Positions 5,577 through 9,832 of a stretch of 9,832 nucleotides of DNA are shown piece after piece (positions within the stretch are counted from its first letter, which is position 1; every line of letters begins with the position of its first letter). This DNA is from an uncultured Dialister sp. (GTDB lineage: Bacteria > Bacillota > Negativicutes > Veillonellales > Dialisteraceae), in contig CAAEVC010000162.1 in the NCBI GenBank assembly GCA_900759415.1, positions 1-9,832 on the forward strand. The letters are read 5' to 3'. The notes below the pieces were generated by a model. It saw only the letters and a list, made by a program, of their open reading frames with translations, was not told the origin of the DNA and did not search any database. Made by a program: the position numbers and the translations under genes.

Positions 5577-6221
5577 TTAGTCCTTTTCTTCTTTATCCTT
5601 GGAAGCAATGGCTGCAGCTTCGTCAAAAAGGTTGCCGCCAGCTGGTGCCGGAGCTTCTTCTTTTTCTTCCACCGGTTCTTCTGCCGGTTCAGCAGGAGCA
5701 GCAGTTTCTTCAGCCGGTGCACTTTCTTCATGAGTTTCTACTTTCTGATTGCCGTCTTCCACAGGCTGCGGAACTTTTACGGTTTTTGCCGCTTCAATGA
5801 GGGAAAGTGCGGTTTTGAAATTGGAAAGCAGTTTTTCGATGTAAAGGTTCATGTCCCCTTCTGTTTTGAGAAGGTCTGCATTCATCTTGCGGCGGGCAGC
5901 TTCTGCATCAGCTACGATTTTCTGAGCTTCTGCCTGAGCCTGCTGCAGGGAAACTTCTGCTTCTTTGTTTGCATTTTTCTTCACATTGTCAGCAGTTTCC
6001 TGCGCCATGATCAGTGTGTTGGACATGGTGGCTTCCATTTTTTCATAGTTGCGGAGTTTCGTTCTGATGGTGTCCATTTCTTCTTCCATCTCGCGATGTT
6101 CTCTGTAAATTCTTTCGTAATCTCTGGCTAATTCTTCCAGAAACGTATTGACTTCATCCTGCGCATATCCACGAATCTGACGGGAAAATGTTTTGTTATG
6201 GATGTCCATCGGCGTAATCAT
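5577..6221 (-). CDS. divIVA: DivIVA-like cell-pole/division-site protein
   Basis: DivIVA binds negatively curved membrane at poles and septa and recruits division and cell-wall proteins. I start it at ATG 6221 (214 aa) because AGGAGG lies 9 nt upstream there and the sequence then aligns with the family N-terminus (MITPMDIHNKTF...RGYAQDEVNTFL). An upstream ATG at 6251 would add ten residues with no comparable site. The N-terminal membrane-binding domain covers about residues 1-55. The Phe17-Arg18 membrane pair of B. subtilis corresponds to Ile16-Arg17. Residues 30-140 form a long coiled coil rich in Glu, Lys and Ala (AQAEAQKIVADAEAARRK). From about 150 the tail is acidic and Pro/Ala/Glu-rich, apart from a GNLFDEAAAIA stretch (196-206) that could be a short interaction motif. 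It follows ylmH by 30 nt and precedes speE by 3 nt. Confidence 0.92.
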   Translation of the reverse strand: MITPMDIHNKTFSRQIRGYAQDEVNTFLEELARDYERIYREHREMEEEMDTIRTKLRNYEKMEATMSNTLIMAQETADNVKKNANKEAEVSLQQAQAEAQKIVADAEAARRKMNADLLKTEGDMNLYIEKLLSNFKTALSLIEAAKTVKVPQPVEDGNQKVETHEESAPAEETAAPAEPAEEPVEEKEEAPAPAGGNLFDEAAAIASKDKEEKD

Positions 6222-6251
6222 TATGAATCTCCTCCTAAGGTTCTGCTCCAA

Positions 6252-7043
6252 TTATTTATAGCGTAAAATCAGAAGTCCGGTCCTGCCTTTGCGGCTCTTT
6301 CCGGTTTCCTCCGTGATTTCAATTCTTCCTCTGCCCCGAATGCTGATGATGTCTCCGATTTTTACAGTCTGAGACGGACTTTTGGCTGGCTGCCAGTTGA
6401 CTTCTGTCCTTTCATCTTCTACATTCTTCGCCATTTTGGAACGGGAAATCCCAAATCCTGCAGCTCCCACTGCATCAAGGCGCATGGAAGCGACGGTGGC
6501 TCTGACTTCTTTGGCCGTCTGTTTTGGCGGCTGGATTTCAGAAAGCGGTATTTCTTCCACTTTCACTGAAACCATGGCCACTTTGTGGAAATTGTCGATG
6601 AGCCAGGGTGCCATGGAGCTGTCTGCTACGATCTGGCATCCTGCGCCCTGCATGAGTATGTCTCCCAGGACAGAACGGTCTATGCCAAGTCCCATAAGGG
6701 AGCCGAGCACGTCCCGATGACCGATGAGACGGTATCTGTCATCCCAGGTGACGGAAAGCAGGCTGACTCCAAAATCCACGGGACCGTCATAATCACTGCG
6801 GGCAAAAGCAATTTTAATTCGTTCTGCTTCATGGTACCCGCCGAAGGTTTTAACGGTCACTGTTTTCATATGAGCTGCAATGGTCTGCCCGATCTGAGCC
6901 GCATAGGGAGCCATGAAGGGGCCTGCGGCAAATGGACGTCCCCTGTCCACTGCGTCTGCCAGATCCAGAAGACGGATGGTCATATTCTTTGCATCTTCTC
7001 CAGATGCTGCAAAATAGCGGAGGATCTTTTCTCTATCTTTCAT
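6252..7043 (-). CDS. ylmH: YlmH-family S4-domain RNA-binding protein
   Basis: YlmH proteins bind RNA through a C-terminal S4 domain. In Bacillus subtilis YlmH has been linked to ribosome-associated quality control of stalled 50S-peptidyl-tRNA complexes, and the gene travels with sepF and divIVA. The 263-aa length matches the family. The N-terminal domain carries the central motif HRDVLGSLMGLGIDRSVLGDI-like stretch at about 109-129. The S4 domain is at about 181-245 (RATVASMRLDAVGAAGFGIS followed by SRSKM and later VKIGDIISIRGRGRI). The basic tail KSRKGRTG fits RNA binding. The ATG at 7043 is preceded by AAGAGGA. It lies 29 nt after proC and 30 nt before divIVA. This is the usual order upstream of divIVA, supporting the call. 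Confidence 0.9.
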   Translation of the reverse strand: MKDREKILRYFAASGEDAKNMTIRLLDLADAVDRGRPFAAGPFMAPYAAQIGQTIAAHMKTVTVKTFGGYHEAERIKIAFARSDYDGPVDFGVSLLSVTWDDRYRLIGHRDVLGSLMGLGIDRSVLGDILMQGAGCQIVADSSMAPWLIDNFHKVAMVSVKVEEIPLSEIQPPKQTAKEVRATVASMRLDAVGAAGFGISRSKMAKNVEDERTEVNWQPAKSPSQTVKIGDIISIRGRGRIEITEETGKSRKGRTGLLILRYK

Positions 7044-7072
7044 GAAATCCTCTTTTCATGTAAAATTCCTGT

Positions 7073-7870
7073 TTATTTCTTAGCCATTTCATCGGATCTG
7101 TCAAGGCATGCTTTGACACCATCCATGAGAGCTGCCCGAAGGCCTCTCTGTTCCATGGCATGAATTCCTGCAATGGTGGTACCGCCCGGGCTGGTAACCT
7201 GATCTCTCAGTTCTGCCGGATGGCGTCCTGTTTCCAGAACCATGCGGGAAGCCCCCAGAAGGGTCTGGGCTGCTGCTTCAATCGCCAGTTTTCTTGGAAG
7301 TCCGATGAGTACGCCTGCATCAGCCAGTGCATCAATGATGACAAAAGCATATCCAGGGCCGGCACCGGAAAGGGCACCTAAGGCATCAAGCTGTCTTTCT
7401 GTCACCACTGCTTCTTTTCCAAGGGAGGCAAAAATGTCTTCTGCATCTTTAATGAATGCATCACTCGCACAGGTACCTGGCGCAATGGCGGTCATCCCTT
7501 CCCCTACAGAAACGGGCGTATTGGGCATAACGCGAATCACTTCCGTATGTTCCGGAAGTGAGCTTTCCAGTGTATCCAGCGTGACTGCTGCTGCAATAGA
7601 GAGCACTCTCTTCGGGTGGTACACTGCTATTTCTTTTAAAACAGAAGGCACAACCGGCGGTTTCACCGCTATGATGACCATATCGGCCTCGGAAGCGGTC
7701 TTCCCGGAGAAATCAGGATTGAGTCCTTCTTTTTCCGCTTTTTTCACCGTTGCTTCTTCTGAATGTTCTTTAATATATACTTCTTCTTTTTTCCAAAGAC
7801 CTTTTTCAATGCACCCTGAAAGAATAGCTCCCCCCATGGCGCCAAGGCCGACGATCAGAATCTTTTTCAT
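7073..7870 (-). CDS. proC: pyrroline-5-carboxylate reductase
   Basis: ProC catalyses the last step of proline synthesis in the cytosol: NAD(P)H-dependent reduction of 1-pyrroline-5-carboxylate to L-proline. At 265 aa it is the normal length. The N-terminal Rossmann domain has GLGAMG (8-13) and AVKP (68-71), followed by RVMPNTP (113-119). The C-terminal helical dimerisation domain has SGAGPGY (168-174) and the family signature D-Q-V-T-S-P-G-G-T-T-I-A-G (223-235). The ATG at 7870 overlaps the preceding sepF-like stop codon by 4 nt (ATGA), and AAAGGA lies 8 nt upstream, so translation is coupled. ProC next to YggS is a widespread pairing in bacteria. Here the two are separated by two sepF genes. 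Confidence 0.95.
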   Translation of the reverse strand: MKKILIVGLGAMGGAILSGCIEKGLWKKEEVYIKEHSEEATVKKAEKEGLNPDFSGKTASEADMVIIAVKPPVVPSVLKEIAVYHPKRVLSIAAAVTLDTLESSLPEHTEVIRVMPNTPVSVGEGMTAIAPGTCASDAFIKDAEDIFASLGKEAVVTERQLDALGALSGAGPGYAFVIIDALADAGVLIGLPRKLAIEAAAQTLLGASRMVLETGRHPAELRDQVTSPGGTTIAGIHAMEQRGLRAALMDGVKACLDRSDEMAKK

Positions 7871-8295
7871 CTGTCCGGTCCTTTCCAGGTCGGAATCCCT
7901 GATACATAGGCCATTCTGTCTTCGTGGAGATCCACAGTAGGCGGCACGCAGATAAGGACGTCATCATTGACGAGCATCACATCTCCGTGAGCCATGTAAA
8001 CAGCACCGCTCATGAAATCCACAAAACGGCTGGCCACTTCATCATCTACATTATCATTTAAAACGACGATCACCGTCATCCCTCTTTCAAGGGCATCTAC
8101 TGCACGGCGGGCGTCTCCATAGGAACCAGGAATCAGAATATCTACTTCCTGAGGGCGAATTGCCCTTGCAGGCAGCGCGCCTCCCCCAGAAACCGGTATT
8201 TCTTCTTCCCTTTCCGTATCTTCGTAGTATTCTCTGTCATCAGGATCTGAAAACTGATTTCTCAGCCAGTCAAGTCCATTGGAAAGGAATGACAT
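7867..8295 (-). CDS. sepF: second, divergent SepF paralogue
   Basis: This 142-aa protein has SepF architecture. An amphipathic N-terminal helix (MSFLSNGLDWLRNQF, 1-15) is the kind that anchors SepF to the membrane. A short acidic linker covers 16-33. A SepF core at about 43-122 follows, with Y-G-D-A-R-R-A-V-D-A-L, then VDFMSGAVYMAHGDV and VLICVPPTVDL. Gly104 aligns with the conserved glycine of the SepF dimer interface (G109 in B. subtilis). SepF tethers and bundles FtsZ filaments at the division site. This copy differs strongly from its neighbour: a shorter linker, a different core sequence and a tail ending in PTWKGPDR. It overlaps the first sepF by 1 nt (TGATG) and proC by 4 nt, and has only a weak ribosome-binding site, so expression depends on the upstream gene. 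Whether it acts on FtsZ or modulates the first SepF is unknown. Confidence 0.85.
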   Translation of the reverse strand: MSFLSNGLDWLRNQFSDPDDREYYEDTEREEEIPVSGGGALPARAIRPQEVDILIPGSYGDARRAVDALERGMTVIVVLNDNVDDEVASRFVDFMSGAVYMAHGDVMLVNDDVLICVPPTVDLHEDRMAYVSGIPTWKGPDR

Positions 8296-8792
8296 CAGTT
8301 CTGCTGTCCCTCAGTGGGCTGAGCGTTCCACTGCGGAGCGGCGGGAGCCTGCTGCTGTTCCTGATAAGCCGCAAAGTTTTCACGGGATACGCTCATGTTA
8401 TTTGGCGCGCAGAGATAAATATTTTCAGAAATCTGATCAATTCTTCCATCCAGTGCATACATGATACCCTGTACGAAATCTACGATGCGTTGTGCTTCGT
8501 CAGCATCTGTCTTTTCCATGTTCATCACAACCGGACGCATGGCTTTCAGATGATCGCCGATCTTTTCAGCATCGTTGTAATTCTTTGGGCTTACAACCAC
8601 CATGGTGTAAGGTTTGGACTGCTGACGGGGAGCAGCTGTACGGCCGATGTTTCTTGCTGAAGGAGCGGCCGGGCTGTATGGAGCAGCCGGAGCTGTCGGA
8701 TTTACCGCACCGGTTTCTTCTTCAAATTCTTCTTCTCTTTCTTCATCGTCCCGATCTACAAACTGGTCTTTAAATTTATCAAGTAAGCTCAT
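8295..8792 (-). CDS. sepF: SepF, FtsZ-anchoring cell-division protein
   Basis: SepF binds the membrane with an N-terminal amphipathic helix and FtsZ with its globular core, helping the Z ring assemble and align at midcell. This copy is 165 aa. The predicted helix is MSLLDKFKDQFV (1-12). Then come an acidic stretch (13-27), a Pro/Ala-rich flexible linker (31-57) and the core at about 61-136 (PYTMVVVSPKNYNDAEKIGD, DEAQRIVDFVQG, then NIYLCAPNN). Gly116 corresponds to the conserved dimerisation glycine. The Gln/Ala-rich C-terminal tail (144-165) is low complexity. A strong AGGAGG lies 7 nt upstream of the ATG at 8792, which sits 14 nt inside the end of yggS. This is the better match to the canonical family of the two adjacent copies. 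Confidence 0.93.
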   Translation of the reverse strand: MSLLDKFKDQFVDRDDEEREEEFEEETGAVNPTAPAAPYSPAAPSARNIGRTAAPRQQSKPYTMVVVSPKNYNDAEKIGDHLKAMRPVVMNMEKTDADEAQRIVDFVQGIMYALDGRIDQISENIYLCAPNNMSVSRENFAAYQEQQQAPAAPQWNAQPTEGQQN

Positions 8793-9492
8793 TTTTTTCC
8801 TCCTGATGATACTGTCTTTCCCCGAAAATCGCCGTTCCTATACGCACCATGGTGGCGCCTTCTTCAATAGCGATTTCGAAATCATGGGTCATGCCCATGG
8901 ACAAAATGGAAATATCCCCTTCCGGGAGTTTTTCCTTCAATTCTTCCCACATGCGGCGTCCTTTCCGGAAAACCGGTCTTGTCAGCTCTATGTCCTCATA
9001 GGCTGGCGCCATGCACATGAGACCCTTTACCCGGATGTTCTTCAATTCCCGGGCCTTCTCGATGACTTCATTCATGCTTTCAGGCGGAAGCCCATATTTG
9101 GATTCTTCTCCTGAAATATTGAATTCCAGAAGGATATCCTGTACTTTTCCGATTGCGCCGGCTCTCCGGTCGATTTCACTCATGATTTCCAGAGAATCAG
9201 CAGATTGGATCAGATCCGCAATGGCTACCGCTTTTTTTACTTTGTTCTTCTGTAAATGTCCCTGAAGATTCCAGGTGACCGGAAGTGACAGAATCTTGTG
9301 TTTCTGTTCCATTTCCTGAACCCGGTTCTCTCCAACTTCTGTTACGCCCAGACGGATGGCCTCTTCCATATCCTCTACAGGATGGAATTTGGTAACCGCC
9401 ACCAGTGTAACTTTCTGGTGATAGGGAGAGCGTTTTTCCGCTTCTTCAATCCGGTTCATAACCTGGGCTAATTTTTCTTTTATTTCCGACAT
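8779..9492 (-). CDS. yggS: YggS/YlmE-family PLP homeostasis protein
   Basis: This family (PLPBP/YggS) binds pyridoxal 5'-phosphate without known catalysis and keeps vitamin B6 and amino/keto-acid pools balanced. I start it at ATG 9492 (237 aa, normal length), preceded by GAAGGCGGGG. An in-frame ATG at 9591 would add 33 residues, but the likely -10 box lies inside that extension. The fold-III TIM barrel shows the PLP lysine Lys35 in VAVTKFHP, then GENRVQE (54-60), and SMGMTHDFEIAI (198-209) and RIGTAIFG (217-224), which bind the cofactor phosphate. The usual WHFIGxLQxNK signature reads WNLQGHLQKNK (74-84), a departure at three positions. It is the first gene of the operon and overlaps sepF by 14 nt. 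In Bacillus the orthologue ylmE likewise precedes sepF. Confidence 0.93.
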   Translation of the reverse strand: MSEIKEKLAQVMNRIEEAEKRSPYHQKVTLVAVTKFHPVEDMEEAIRLGVTEVGENRVQEMEQKHKILSLPVTWNLQGHLQKNKVKKAVAIADLIQSADSLEIMSEIDRRAGAIGKVQDILLEFNISGEESKYGLPPESMNEVIEKARELKNIRVKGLMCMAPAYEDIELTRPVFRKGRRMWEELKEKLPEGDISILSMGMTHDFEIAIEEGATMVRIGTAIFGERQYHQEEKNELT

Positions 9493-9515
9493 AGCCCCGC
9501 CTTCTTTACAGTAAT

Positions 9516-9557
9516 TCAGGTATCTTTTTCCATTCTTTGAAAAAAGGCTATACCTGA
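9516..9557 (-). promoter_or_regulatory. 5' leader stem-loop of the yggS operon
   Basis: TCAGGTAT (9516-9523) pairs with ATACCTGA (9550-9557), and inside it CTTTTTC (9524-9530) pairs with GAAAAAAG (9539-9546), with a few bulged bases (9547-9549 and one A) and an 8-nt loop (9531-9538). The predicted transcription start, a few bases after the -10 box, falls at the foot of this stem, so the mRNA would begin with the hairpin. Such 5' structures often protect transcripts from decay; regulation is possible. No known riboswitch or T-box motif is recognised in it. Confidence 0.45.
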
Positions 9558-9562
9558 GTATT

Positions 9563-9568
9563 AGTATA
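9563..9568 (-). promoter_or_regulatory. probable -10 box of the yggS-speE operon
   Basis: Read on the minus strand this is TATACT, matching the TATAAT consensus at five of six positions. It is placed about 70 nt upstream of the chosen yggS start in A/T-rich DNA. The matching -35 region, 17 bp further upstream, is poor (ATGCAT), so an activator or a relaxed -35 would be needed. It is the only plausible promoter for the seven-gene operon seen in the window. Confidence 0.4.
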
Positions 9569-9800
9569 ACAAATTTCCTGATATAATGCATTATTTATTT
9601 ATAATCTTTATAAGATTTTATCTGCTTTTTTATCGATTCTATCGTAATAGAAGAGATGAGATACACAAATTGGCTAAATCTCACCAGTGGCGCTGACGGA
9701 TTAAATATTCAGAGAAGAGTAAAGAGAGAAGAGAATCTCGAAAGGTGTATCATATATTTAGACAGTATAAAACGAGACTTTTTTGAAAGGAGCTGTCATT

Positions 9801-9832
9801 ATGAGACACATAAAATTATATCCCAGAGATTT
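9801..9832 (+). CDS. start of an unidentified plus-strand gene (truncated by the window edge)
   Basis: An ATG at 9801 is preceded by a very good ribosome-binding site, AAAGGAG (9786-9792), with 8-nt spacing. The frame stays open to the end of the window and reads MRHIKLYPRD. Ten residues are too few to identify a family. The orientation is opposite to every other gene here, so it is divergently transcribed from the yggS operon. Confidence 0.55.
   Translation, partial: MRHIKLYPRD

Larger units (their letters stand above)
9493..9800. other. divergent intergenic region
   Basis: This stretch separates the minus-strand yggS operon from a plus-strand gene starting at 9801. It contains the yggS leader and -10 box, a small inverted repeat TTCTAT-CGTA-ATAGAA (9637-9652) and a purine-rich AGAGAAGAG-type run (9711-9736). 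The purine run is reminiscent of the one at 2446-2465. A TATAAA at 9766-9771 could be a -10 box for the plus-strand gene but has no good -35. No gene is seen within it. Confidence 0.5.

Noticed and set aside
6222..6251. Ten-residue N-terminal extension of DivIVA
   Set aside because: The AGGAGG site lies inside this extension and correctly spaces the ATG at 6221, which also matches the family N-terminus.
9493..9591. N-terminal extension of YggS to an upstream ATG
   Set aside because: The extension includes the probable -10 box and leader hairpin, is not part of the family, and lacks a ribosome-binding site. The ATG at 9492 has one.
9592..9800. T-box or other riboswitch ahead of the right-edge gene
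   Set aside because: No T-box consensus or known aptamer core could be recognised, and the only inverted repeat is a 6-bp stem.

Overview
The window is about 9.8 kb of bacterial chromosome with roughly even base composition. It comes from a member of the Firmicutes (Bacillota). The evidence is the cell-division cluster yggS/ylmE, sepF, ylmH, divIVA, together with strong AGGAGG-type ribosome-binding sites. The clustering of yggS with proC, the DXS-like transketolase and the style of the intergenic sequence make me favour a Negativicutes/Veillonellaceae lineage (Dialister- or Megasphaera-like). That placement is inference; no rRNA or other marker is present. All complete genes lie on the minus strand. 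One gene begins on the plus strand at the right edge.

Layout from right to left, in the direction of transcription. A leader with a -10 box and a 5' stem-loop (9516-9568) precedes a tightly packed seven-gene operon: yggS, sepF, a second divergent sepF, proC, ylmH, divIVA, speE. Junctions are overlaps of 14, 1 and 4 nt or gaps of 29, 30 and 3 nt. A clear intrinsic terminator follows at 4582-4613. The operon joins division and cell-pole proteins (two SepF paralogues and DivIVA) with an S4-domain ribosome quality-control protein (YlmH), PLP homeostasis (YggS), proline synthesis (ProC) and polyamine synthesis (SpeE). The position usually held by ylmG/yggT contains the second sepF and proC.

Next is a separate gene for a short, DXS-like thiamine-diphosphate enzyme (2528-4285). 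Its promoter has the layout of a MerR-family-controlled promoter: a 19-bp spacer between -35 and -10, centred on a perfect 20-bp palindrome. This points to an inducible, probably stress- or metabolite-responsive gene rather than a housekeeping isoprenoid gene, and several canonical DXS active-site residues are changed. A 383-bp non-coding stretch with short repeats and hairpins follows. Then come a small flavodoxin-fold protein (1704-2144) and a MATE-family multidrug exporter (289-1635), separated by a long stem-loop that abuts the exporter's ribosome-binding site.

The left 288 bases are non-coding. They hold a long bidirectional terminator hairpin and short palindromic and tandem repeats. 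The points most worth a second look are the tandem SepF pair, the MerR-type operator with its DXS-like target, and the unusual gene content of the division operon. I found no mobile element, CRISPR array, tRNA or rRNA.
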